Origin: Paenibacillus sp. FSL K6-1330
GTDB taxonomy: Bacteria; Bacillota; Bacilli; Paenibacillales; Paenibacillaceae
Length of the DNA: 64,000 nucleotides
Direction of reading: 5' to 3'
Assembly (NCBI RefSeq): GCF_037976825.1
Contig: NZ_CP150269.1
Coordinates: 6,089,501-6,153,500 of the forward strand
Positions within the stretch are counted from its first letter, which is position 1, and the number at the start of each line of letters is the position of its first letter. The notes under the pieces are model-generated. The model made no database searches, was not told the origin of the DNA, and saw only the letters and a program-made list of their open reading frames with translations. Shown piece by piece: positions 27,002 through 34,690 of this stretch. Both the position numbers and the translations under genes were made by a program.

Positions 27002-28152
27002 TGCTCACCACCCGCTTGCACTGGTGTGATACTTGAGCCCTCCAGCAGCTGCTGGCAGAGCTTCAATACCTCTCTCTGATAGATGGGTGAGGACAACAGC
27101 AGTTCTTCCCGATGGAGCTGTTTCCATGAAGGAATATAAGGCAGTACGCTGTCTATGCTGATATCCTTGCGGGGGAATCCGTTAACAAGTTGTCCTGTGT
27201 ATCGATTGACAATGAATCGGCTCCGCTTCTTCAAGTTTCCGAAAAGCACGGAATCCTTGAGCTCCAGTTGATCCATCCATACACCGCTCTTATACATACT
27301 CATTAAATCATCCAGTAAAACCCAGAATAGTACTCCGGCCTGTTCAAGAACCGCCTGCATTCGTTCCTCCATGTATCCCTCGGTATCCACGACAATGGCA
27401 TCATATTGATTACACGATACGAGGGAAGCCAGCAGCAAAGCAGTGTCCTCCATGGTCATCTCCGTGATTTCCTTTACATTGAAGCTGGGCTCAAAAGAAT
27501 CGCACTTCAGGCCATGATGTCGGATGATATAAGGGGTTATCGACAACTCGGTCCCCGAAGCCGATTCTTGTGAGGCCTTAATGTCATACAACAATCTTGA
27601 AAAGCTGCCCTCCATGCCCACCGAACCGGAAGGAAATAATGCACTGCTGTTCACCGTCTCCAAATTGAGATAGAACACCTTCAATCCCAGCACGCCCAAC
27701 TGCTTCGCCATGTTCATGGCTATCGTTGACTTTCCGCTCCCGCTCAAGGGAGATACGATGCCAATCACCGAGGTTGTTCCGACATTCAGTTTCTCCAGCG
27801 CCCCACCGCTTCCCTTACAGTGGGTGATGATGACTTCCATCAACTGAGGCAGCGGTTGATACTTGAATGTACTGTTGCCCCCCTCTACGAGAGAAGATGA
27901 TGAATGGCCTTCACTTAGAAGCAGCCAAGGAACCGAAGTCTCCCCCCGGCTGAGCCAACTCTCCAGCATTTCCGTATCCCCCGCGACCAGATTCGGCACT
28001 TCCCCCACTTCCATATAATGTAGAAATGAATCGGTGCGGGTAAATGCGATCACCTGAAGAACCGATCCGTAAGAACTTCCATGCAAATAACTCAGCAGCG
28101 GTTCAACATACCGGGAATCCTGCACTGCCAGCACAAGTCGGGCCGGTATCAT
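26998..28152 (-). CDS. CpaE/TadZ-like MinD-family protein
   Basis: 384 aa from the ATG at 28152 (AGAGGG 9 nt upstream). The N-terminal ~130 residues resemble a receiver-like domain; the C-terminal half is a MinD-type P-loop domain. The P-loop reads SPLSGSGKST: the deviant Lys of the usual KGGxGKT is absent. A Walker-B-like IVVDTEGY is present. In Tad systems TadZ localises the apparatus. First gene of the operon, with a terminator-like hairpin in its leader. Confidence 0.8.
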   Translation of the reverse strand: MIPARLVLAVQDSRYVEPLLSYLHGSSYGSVLQVIAFTRTDSFLHYMEVGEVPNLVAGDTEMLESWLSRGETSVPWLLLSEGHSSSSLVEGGNSTFKYQPLPQLMEVIITHCKGSGGALEKLNVGTTSVIGIVSPLSGSGKSTIAMNMAKQLGVLGLKVFYLNLETVNSSALFPSGSVGMEGSFSRLLYDIKASQESASGTELSITPYIIRHHGLKCDSFEPSFNVKEITEMTMEDTALLLASLVSCNQYDAIVVDTEGYMEERMQAVLEQAGVLFWVLLDDLMSMYKSGVWMDQLELKDSVLFGNLKKRSRFIVNRYTGQLVNGFPRKDISIDSVLPYIPSWKQLHREELLLSSPIYQREVLKLCQQLLEGSSITPVQAGGEQ

Positions 28153-28185
28153 AAAGCCAATCCCTCTTTTCTGTAACAACGCCAA

Positions 28186-28236
28186 AAAAGCACCGTCAAA
28201 GGCCGCAATATGCGGTCAATGAACGGTGCTTCCGTT
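28186..28236 (-). terminator. Terminator-like hairpin in the leader of the Tad operon
   Basis: On the minus strand GCACCGTTCA ... TTTGACGGTGC encloses a second hairpin (CCGCA/TGCGG) and ends with TTTTTT, 34 nt before the cpaE-like start codon. No gene lies upstream on this strand, so it would sit in the 5' leader. CAACG before it and CGTTG after the T run could pair instead, as in attenuation. Confidence 0.6.
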
Positions 28237-28462
28237 GTCTGTTATAATTTGACATTAGAATATCACAGTTGCAGCAGAACGGCAAGATTTTATTTTTGAT
28301 ATACAGATAGCCCTTAATCACTATTGTCAAAACAAGGATAAATGTCCTACTATATAGGCTTAGAACGAGTGTTCTCTATATAGAAACTTCTTATATAGAA
28401 TTAACATATATAAACTCCTAAACCATCTAAACCAATACTTCCAAGTCTGGAGAGTGACACCC

Positions 28463-29329
28463 ATGAACAAACGTATATTAGCCGCGTTTCTAACCGCCCT
28501 GCTGTTATTATCCGGCTGCAGCCAGCCGCTGATGTCCCCTGCGACATCAAACAATGAAACCGCAACAACCGTTAAATCCGAAGCCAAGTCAAACACCAGC
28601 ACGACGAATTCCAAACAAACGACCTATCCAACCGATGATCTGAATCTTCCACGGGTAGCCGTGGAACTGGTTAAAGCCGTTGACGGAGACACCATCAGCG
28701 TAATGTTCGAAGGCAAAAAGGAGAACGTTCGGATGCTCCTGGTCGACACGCCTGAGACGAGTCATCCGAAGCTGGGCGTACAACCATTCGGGCCCGAGGC
28801 CAAGGCTTTTACGAAGGATCTGGTGGAACAAGCCGATCAACTTGAATTGGAATTTGATATCGGTCCGAACCGCGATAAATACTCCAGGCTTCTTGCGTAT
28901 GTATATGCCGACGGAAAGATGGTCCAGGAATCGCTGCTTGAAGAAGGACTCGCCCGCGTGGCCTATATCTACCCGCCCAACACCCGCTATGTAGACAAAT
29001 TTGATGACTTGCAGCGGATCAGCCGGGACAAGGCGCTTGGCATATGGAGCGTAGAGAACTATGCCCAGGAAGACGGCTTCCATCCGGAGGAGCAGGACGA
29101 CGCCAACAACAAGAACAACAGCAGCGTAAATGGCACAGCAGCAACCCAAGCCCCGAAAGAGAACAGCCAAAAGTCAAAGCAAGGCTGCGACATCAAAGGC
29201 AACATCAACTCGAAGGGTGAAAAAATCTACCACACACCGGAATCTCCATACTATGAGCGCACGAAGCAGGAGCAGTGGTTCTGCAGCGAGGCAGAAGCCG
29301 TCCAGGCCGGTTTCCGGGCCCCGAAGTAA
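28463..29329 (+). CDS. Thermonuclease-family lipoprotein (SNase-like)
   Basis: 288 aa from the ATG at 28463 (GGAG 10 nt upstream). Lipobox LLLSGC. The SNase domain (~70-210) shows VKAVDGDTISV, VRMLLVDTPET and RDKYSRLLAYV, carrying the expected calcium-binding Asp residues and catalytic Arg/Glu. The C-terminal ~50 residues (CDIKGNINSKGEKIYHTP) form a small Cys-containing domain often attached to such nucleases. Surface-anchored nuclease for extracellular nucleic acid. Confidence 0.9.
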   Translation: MNKRILAAFLTALLLLSGCSQPLMSPATSNNETATTVKSEAKSNTSTTNSKQTTYPTDDLNLPRVAVELVKAVDGDTISVMFEGKKENVRMLLVDTPETSHPKLGVQPFGPEAKAFTKDLVEQADQLELEFDIGPNRDKYSRLLAYVYADGKMVQESLLEEGLARVAYIYPPNTRYVDKFDDLQRISRDKALGIWSVENYAQEDGFHPEEQDDANNKNNSSVNGTAATQAPKENSQKSKQGCDIKGNINSKGEKIYHTPESPYYERTKQEQWFCSEAEAVQAGFRAPK

Positions 29330-29407
29330 AATCATCTGATATATGAAATGAACGCTCATGTTCATCTTATATAAATTTTAGCCGTAAATGAAAAGGAGCC
29401 ACCAGCC

Positions 29408-30826
29408 ATGGGGAAAAAGAAACCTCCAGCAAGCAAACCAAATGAAAGTCAACCGCCAAATCCAAGCTCTGCCGCATGGTACAAAATCGTATGGAGATGG
29501 CACTTCTATGCCGGCATCATCTTCGCTCCCTTTCTGATCATCCTGGCTATCACCGGCTCCGTTTACTTATTTAAGCCTCAGATTGAACAAGCGCTATATC
29601 GGGACTACTACACGGTAACCCCTCAGGTTGAACGGGTAACGCCCAGCAAGCTGGTCGGACAAGTTAAAGAGCTCTACCCTGACGCTACGATCACGAAATA
29701 CCGCCCAGGCGAGTCGGACTCCCGCTCTACAGAGATTAGTTTGACCTCAGGGGGCGAATCCATGACCGTCTTCATGGACCCCTATACGGGAGAAAAGATT
29801 GGCGAGCTGAAAGACAAAGACCGCATCATGGACAAAATCGAGGAGTTCCACGGCGAGCTGATGGTCGGGACCGTGGGGGACCGGATCGTGGAGCTTGCCG
29901 CCTGCTGGGCGATCGTGCTGATCATGACCGGGGTGTATTTGTGGTTTCCGAAAAATAAAAATAAAAACAAAGGCAAAAAGAAAAGAAGCCTCGCGGGCAT
30001 CCTGTACCCGCGTCTGGGCAAGGGCAAGCAGATTCTTCGTAGAGACCTGCACGCCGTTCCTGCATTCTGGATTGCCGCAGGCATGTTGTTTCTTATTATG
30101 ACCGGGTTGCCCTGGTCAGGCCTGTGGGGCAGCAATTTTCAAACCATGGCGACTAATACCGGTGCCGGTTATCCGCCGTCCATCTGGTCGGGCAGTGCGC
30201 CATCCTCTCATGTCATGCAGACCAAGGAAGTGGCCGAAGTACCTTGGGCCGCCGAGAATCTGGAAGTTCCCAATTCGACCATCTCCGACTTTACCCCGCT
30301 TCCCATCGAAGATGTGATGTATGTGGCCCGAAGTGAGGGGATCCATCCAAGCTACACCATCAGCATCCCGCAGCAAGCGGACGGGGTGTACACATTGTCT
30401 GCCTATCCGCCCAAAGCACAAGACGAGGCTACCATGCATATCGACCAGTACAGCGGCGCGGTCTTGGCGGATTATCGCTATGATCATTACGGAATCGTCG
30501 GCAAAGCCGTTGCCCTTGGCATTACGCTGCATAAAGGAACGCAGCTGGGCATCGTCAACCAAATCTTCAGTTTGCTTATATGCATAGGAATCATTTTTAT
30601 TGCGGTAAGCGGTTTGTACTTGTGGTGGAAGCGAAAACCGGAGCATGGACTGGGGGCACCAAAAGCGCCCGAGGTAGATGCCAAAAAAATGAGGCTGTTT
30701 CTTCTGCTGCTCATCGCTTTGGGGATCCTATTCCCGCTTGTGGGCTTGTCGCTCATCATCGTGTGGATCATCGATTATGTCATCGTTCGGAGGGTACCGG
30801 CGATCAAGACATTTCTGAATGCCTGA
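29408..30826 (+). CDS. PepSY-associated TM domain protein
   Basis: 472 aa with four main TM helices: near 35 (WHFYAGIIFAPFLIILAITG), ~165, ~215 and ~385, plus one at the C-terminus, with two PepSY-type extracytoplasmic regions between. The HxxxG in the first helix is typical of the family, linked to iron/heme reduction or to copper handling. AAAAGGAG precedes the ATG. It stands before the YtkA-like lipoprotein, a common pair. Confidence 0.9.
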   Translation: MGKKKPPASKPNESQPPNPSSAAWYKIVWRWHFYAGIIFAPFLIILAITGSVYLFKPQIEQALYRDYYTVTPQVERVTPSKLVGQVKELYPDATITKYRPGESDSRSTEISLTSGGESMTVFMDPYTGEKIGELKDKDRIMDKIEEFHGELMVGTVGDRIVELAACWAIVLIMTGVYLWFPKNKNKNKGKKKRSLAGILYPRLGKGKQILRRDLHAVPAFWIAAGMLFLIMTGLPWSGLWGSNFQTMATNTGAGYPPSIWSGSAPSSHVMQTKEVAEVPWAAENLEVPNSTISDFTPLPIEDVMYVARSEGIHPSYTISIPQQADGVYTLSAYPPKAQDEATMHIDQYSGAVLADYRYDHYGIVGKAVALGITLHKGTQLGIVNQIFSLLICIGIIFIAVSGLYLWWKRKPEHGLGAPKAPEVDAKKMRLFLLLLIALGILFPLVGLSLIIVWIIDYVIVRRVPAIKTFLNA

Positions 30827-30867
30827 TTCGGTTATATACTCAAACTACAATAAGGGGTGGCGGTTTC

Positions 30868-31344
30868 ATGATCATGAAAAGCCGTTTTATATTATCCGTT
30901 CTGCTATCGGTCCTGCTGCTGAGCGCTTGCTCGGCCAGTCCCGATGCAGCCAACCGGTATGAAAAAGAAATCCCGCTGATCGCCGAGGTGAACATTCCGG
31001 ATGCATTATCCGTACATCAACCGGAGACCATCGAGATTATCCTTACCCAGGATGGCAAAAGAGTACCCGGTGCGGATTTTGTCCACTATGAGCTGTGGAG
31101 CCATGACGGCTCCCTGCGGGATCCCATGACGGATGCGGTAGAGGTCGGTGACGGCATATATACGGTAACCAAAACCTTCGATAAAGAGGGGCTGTATTTT
31201 TTCAAGCTGCACAGCGGCAACAACGGTTCCATCATCATTCCCCAGAAACCGTTCGCCGTCGGCAAACTGTCCGAGGAAGAGCTTGCCTATCTGCAAGCGG
31301 GTACCCCCACATTTCAAGAAGGTACGACAGAACATCATCATTAA
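30868..31344 (+). CDS. YtkA/FixH-like lipoprotein
   Basis: 158 aa from the ATG at 30868 with AAGGGG upstream. Lipobox VLLLSAC. The rest is an Ig-like YtkA domain (IPLIAEVNIPDALSV ... YTVTKTFDKEGLYFFKLH), ending in His residues (TEHHH) that could bind metal. It follows the PepSY gene by 42 nt, probably one transcript; a role in metal or respiratory-complex handling is inferred. Confidence 0.8.
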   Translation: MIMKSRFILSVLLSVLLLSACSASPDAANRYEKEIPLIAEVNIPDALSVHQPETIEIILTQDGKRVPGADFVHYELWSHDGSLRDPMTDAVEVGDGIYTVTKTFDKEGLYFFKLHSGNNGSIIIPQKPFAVGKLSEEELAYLQAGTPTFQEGTTEHHH

Positions 31345-31356
31345 TACAAGATCGCA

Positions 31357-31782
31357 TTAGGACAAAAACCGGCGCCGAATCTCCGGCGTCGGAACCATGC
31401 ATTCAGTGGATTGTCCGAACCACCGGTAACGGTTCTTCGCCACCCAGCGGTACACCAGGTTCCGTAAAAAAGGGGGAATCAGAATCAGAATGTACGACAG
31501 CGGCCAAGGAAAACGAAGACGTCGTGCAATCCGAAGAGCGGCCGTCGACCTTGTGTAATACTTCCCCTGTTCAATCAGAACCATCGTTTCCGTAGTATCT
31601 CCACTAAGCCCTCCCTGCCTCAACAGCTCCTGCCCAATCTCGGATTGTAGCGAAGCAAAGCGAAAGGCACCCCCAGGATCTCTCTTGATAATGAACTGCG
31701 TCAGACCCTGGCACAAATGGCACACACCATCAATCAGCACAATGGCATATTCCTCATGATTTTCCGTTGCACGATCCTTCAT
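31357..31782 (-). CDS. DCC-family thiol-disulfide oxidoreductase (DUF393)
   Basis: 141 aa. DGVCHLCQG near residue 18 is the CxxC motif that names the DCC family; FRFASLQSEIG and the basic C-terminal end are also characteristic. Substrate unknown. Convergent with the YtkA-like gene. Confidence 0.85.
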   Translation of the reverse strand: MKDRATENHEEYAIVLIDGVCHLCQGLTQFIIKRDPGGAFRFASLQSEIGQELLRQGGLSGDTTETMVLIEQGKYYTRSTAALRIARRLRFPWPLSYILILIPPFLRNLVYRWVAKNRYRWFGQSTECMVPTPEIRRRFLS

Positions 31783-31813
31783 ATACTCCTTCGCTCCCTT
31801 CCCATACCCATAA

Positions 31814-31838
31814 ACAAGAAAAAACGCAGGAGCCCTCT
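31814..31838 (-). terminator. Terminator
   Basis: CGTAGGAGAGGGCTCCTGCG followed by TTTTTTCTTG on the minus strand, after the 91-aa gene and before the DCC gene. Confidence 0.75.
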
Positions 31839-31870
31839 CCTACGCTTGATCAAGTACGCTTATTGGTTTA

Positions 31871-32146
31871 TTACTCAGCAGCTTTGTTCAGCCACTCGCC
31901 GTCTTTCATCTGCTGGTCGAATTCGTTTGAGAATTTCTCCATGCATTTGCATATGAAATCCTTACGACAAACCGGGCAAGGTACTTTCCCAAGTCGGCTA
32001 AGCGCAGTCAGTTTCCATTCCGGGAAGCGGTTATAGAATACGCGAATATCCGTTCCGTCAGCCGTGTGGATAATGAATTCGTAAAGCCCTTCTTTTTCAT
32101 TGCTTCCAGCTGTGGTCACATTTGCAATCTGCGGTCTGTATGGCAT
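31871..32146 (-). CDS. Small hypothetical protein with CPVC/CKC cysteines
   Basis: 91 aa from the ATG at 32146 (GGGTG 6 nt upstream). Beta-rich N-terminal half (YEFIIHTADGTDIRVFYNRF), then CPVC and CKC near residues 60-70, which could hold a zinc ion. No named family. Cytoplasmic. Confidence 0.65.
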   Translation of the reverse strand: MPYRPQIANVTTAGSNEKEGLYEFIIHTADGTDIRVFYNRFPEWKLTALSRLGKVPCPVCRKDFICKCMEKFSNEFDQQMKDGEWLNKAAE

Positions 32147-32235
32147 GTTCATCACCCGTTTATTTTATTTAAATTCCCTATGACTGGTTTGTACTTTCTG
32201 GTACTTAGTCATATTAAAGAATTTTAGGGGTGATG

Positions 32236-32478
32236 TCAACCGAAGAACACATCCAGGATCGAGCCAAGCTGCCCCCTCTTTTTACCTTCTAATATATCCG
32301 GGTTGAACACTTCCACATATCCGCAGTTCGTGCAGGAAACAAATAGGAAATGATTGTGCTGAATATCAAACATCTTACTCAGCCCGGCCCCTGACATCGA
32401 GACCTCTTTCGTCTGGCAGTGATTTCCTCCACATTTGCTGCATACAAACCGTTCCTCTATCATTTGTTCAATACGCAT
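32236..32478 (-). CDS. Zinc-ribbon nucleic-acid-binding-type protein
   Basis: 80 aa from the ATG at 32478 (AAAGGGGCG upstream). FVCSKCGG and VSCTNCGY form a zinc ribbon separated by ~35 residues with EVSMSGAGLSKMFDIQHNHF. This matches a small conserved zinc-ribbon family of Bacillales (zinc_ribbon_13 type). Function unknown. Confidence 0.75.
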   Translation of the reverse strand: MRIEQMIEERFVCSKCGGNHCQTKEVSMSGAGLSKMFDIQHNHFLFVSCTNCGYVEVFNPDILEGKKRGQLGSILDVFFG

Positions 32479-32617
32479 CTTAAGCGCCCCTTTCCATTTC
32501 ATAGCTTTAACTGAAATACGGCGTATCATGTAAAAAGTTTCATATTCAGCATCATAAGTCGACAAAAAAAGATGACCCTCCATTGTCAGAGAGCCACCCG
32601 AATTCCTTCCTTTATGG

Positions 32618-33037
32618 TCAGCTTACGCTTAACTCCACGTCGATGTTGCCTCGGGTTGCTTTGGAATACGGACAAAACGCGTGCGCTTTCTTCGCGAGAT
32701 CCTCCGCCTGGCTTCGTTCGATACCCGGCATTTCGATCTTTAGCTTCACTGCAAGCTTAAAGCCGTCAGCGCCTTCGTCCTTTCCGATCATAACCTGGGA
32801 GTGTATCACAACGTCTTTGAGCTCGACGCCCTCTTTACGGGCGATATTAGCCAGAGCGCTTTCGTAACAGGCGCCATAGCCGGCCGCAAACAGCTGCTCG
32901 GGATTGGTTCCGTTACCGCCCGGTCCTCCAAGCTCCTTCGGCATGCTTAATTTGTGATTAAGAACCCCATCCGTAGATTCAACAGAGCCTTCACGCCCTC
33001 CAATGACTTTTACATCTGCTGTGTATAATGGTTTCAT
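32618..33037 (-). CDS. ohr: Organic hydroperoxide resistance protein, Ohr/OsmC family
   Basis: 139 aa thiol peroxidase. The two catalytic Cys are in GYGACYESAL (~57) and FCPYSKATRG (~121). N-terminal YTADVKVIGGREG is typical of Ohr. It reduces organic hydroperoxides. AAGGAG before the ATG. No OhrR repressor gene is adjacent. Confidence 0.93.
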   Translation of the reverse strand: MKPLYTADVKVIGGREGSVESTDGVLNHKLSMPKELGGPGGNGTNPEQLFAAGYGACYESALANIARKEGVELKDVVIHSQVMIGKDEGADGFKLAVKLKIEMPGIERSQAEDLAKKAHAFCPYSKATRGNIDVELSVS

Positions 33038-33169
33038 GCTCGTTCATCTCCTTCATGCCCTATTATGGTCTCTACATGTATTCTTTAAACTTGCAGCACA
33101 AATTGAAACGATAAATAGGGCAACTCGCAAAAGAAACAGCATATTCCCAGCTCGGGAAAGGCAAACAAA

Positions 33170-33213
33170 AAAGCTGTTTATCAAAGGAAGAGTTCCTCTT
33201 GATAAACAGCTTC
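33170..33213 (-). terminator. Terminator after tRNA-Leu
   Basis: AAGCTGTTTATCAA pairs with TTGATAAACAGCTT, followed by a T run on the minus strand, just after the tRNA-Leu gene. Confidence 0.8.
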
Positions 33214-33224
33214 TTCATAAAGTA

Positions 33225-33307
33225 TGCGGTAGAGAGGACTCGAACCTCCACGGGTATACACCCACTACCCCCTCAAGATAGCGTGTCTGCCATTCCACCA
33301 CTACCGC
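33225..33307 (-). tRNA. tRNA-Leu (GAG)
   Basis: 83 nt; acceptor GCGGTAG/CTACCGC, long variable arm, anticodon loop TTGAGGG giving GAG, T-arm GGTTCGAGTCC. CCA is not encoded. The same sequence recurs at 42266-42348. Confidence 0.95.
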
Positions 33308-33416
33308 ATGTTATAAGGGATGTTCTGTAGCGAACATTCCCTATTATACTGTTCCATCATACAAAAGTAAAGAGCCAAATTATGGGTCGTTGGCTTAGGC
33401 GCAAGAGCAGCTAGTT

Positions 33417-33773
33417 CTAGTCGTTTCGCTTTTCCTTCCGGTAGGCTGAAAACTCAATATATTCACGGATAAACTCCTTCTCATTCTCTGCCAATCCGGA
33501 CATTAAGGGAAGATCGGAAGATTCCGAGTCCACTCCATACTCCCCACGCGCTTCCCTGACTCGGGTAGGGTTGCCCTTGCCAATAATCAACCAATCCAAG
33601 CTTACGGAAAAGAATGCTGCTATCTCAATTAATTTATTCGTGCTCGGCGTTGTTTTCCCCCTCTTCCAATCACCAAAATTCCCTGTGCTGATCCCGAGGG
33701 TTTCACAAAACGCCTTCTTGGTCATGCCTCGGCTTTCTATGAGATGTTCGATTCGTTGGTAAATAGACTGCAT
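33417..33773 (-). CDS. XRE-family transcriptional regulator
   Basis: 118 aa from the ATG at 33773. HTH in residues ~5-60: MTKKAFCETLGISTGNFGDW then FFSVSLDWLI, the Cro/CI pattern. The C-terminal helix may dimerise. Divergent from the PAS-domain gene at 33950, so it may regulate that gene or itself; no operator visible. Confidence 0.85.
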   Translation of the reverse strand: MQSIYQRIEHLIESRGMTKKAFCETLGISTGNFGDWKRGKTTPSTNKLIEIAAFFSVSLDWLIIGKGNPTRVREARGEYGVDSESSDLPLMSGLAENEKEFIREYIEFSAYRKEKRND

Positions 33774-33949
33774 CAAACAACCGCCTTCCTAATTCTCTTT
33801 GAAAGAAAATTACTTATGTACGTATTTTTCTCTTGCAAAACAACTTAATTAAGTGTATAATCAACATATATTGCCTAAATTATACCATAGTACTCATGGA
33901 ACGTTGTATCTTTTAGTCATGAGTCTATTTAGTATGAGGAGCGAGTCAT

Positions 33950-34594
33950 TTGCCCTACGATACCATGATCACATCCTGGAATAATGCGGTTCATTCCTTG
34001 AATAAAGGACTGATGATCCTTACCCCGGATGGCATCATAGACAAAATAAACGATCCACTTATTACCATGGCCGAAAGATATGGTGTTTCCGCTGAGTTTG
34101 GGTGGGAGGGGGCATCTTTTTTTAATATCGCTTCCCAGCCCTTGAGTTTGGCTTCATTTGATCATTTTTTCCATGAGTTGGATGTGCCCTCCGTAAGAGA
34201 TGTTATGCTGGGTAAGCTGTCTGATTACTCCTTTGAATATGCGGTGCAATGGAACGGCCAAGAGATTTGGGTTTTATGTGAGGTACTGCCGCTGCTTATC
34301 AACAAGAACAGCCGTATTCACGGAGCTATGATATTATTTACGGATATTACGAAGTTCAAACGCAAGGAACTGCTGCTGGAACAAGCGCTGGCTCACAGCT
34401 TTCCCCTTCCCGGGCATATTCCGATCTGCGCCGTATGCAAATACGTTCACCACGGGCAAGAGTGGGAACCTGTGGAGAGCTATTTGGAGAGCCGCCTCCC
34501 TATTGAATTCACCCACGATATCTGTCCGGGTTGCATTCGCAGATTATACCCGAAGTACTCTTCCATCCTTGATGATCCGGAATTACTGGATTAA
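33950..34594 (+). CDS. PAS-domain protein with C-terminal zinc-binding tail
   Basis: 214 aa from a TTG, 8 nt after GAGGAG. PAS fold at ~10-145 (LNKGLMILTPDGIIDKINDP ... HGAMILFTDITKFK). The tail PICAVCKYVH ... DICPGCIRRLYPK carries two CxxC-type pairs seen in PAS proteins of this kind, which likely bind zinc. No kinase or output domain follows, so it may act as a stand-alone sensor subunit. Confidence 0.75.
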   Translation: MPYDTMITSWNNAVHSLNKGLMILTPDGIIDKINDPLITMAERYGVSAEFGWEGASFFNIASQPLSLASFDHFFHELDVPSVRDVMLGKLSDYSFEYAVQWNGQEIWVLCEVLPLLINKNSRIHGAMILFTDITKFKRKELLLEQALAHSFPLPGHIPICAVCKYVHHGQEWEPVESYLESRLPIEFTHDICPGCIRRLYPKYSSILDDPELLD

Positions 34595-34619
34595 CTCTCT
34601 GCCTACATGCAACAACACT

Positions 34620-34668
34620 GAATAAGCAGCTTCATTATCCGGCTTTAGGATATGAAGCTGCTTATTTA
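34620..34668. terminator. Bidirectional terminator
   Basis: AATAAGCAGCTTCAT and ATGAAGCTGCTTATT form a hairpin with A/T-rich flanks between the convergent PAS and esterase genes. Confidence 0.8.
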
Positions 34669-34690
34669 TGCTTAAGGCATCATTCTCATA

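Noticed and set aside
30580..30867. Long N-terminal extension of the YtkA-like lipoprotein
   Set aside because: It overlaps the PepSY gene; the lipoprotein signal and ribosome site place the start at 30868.
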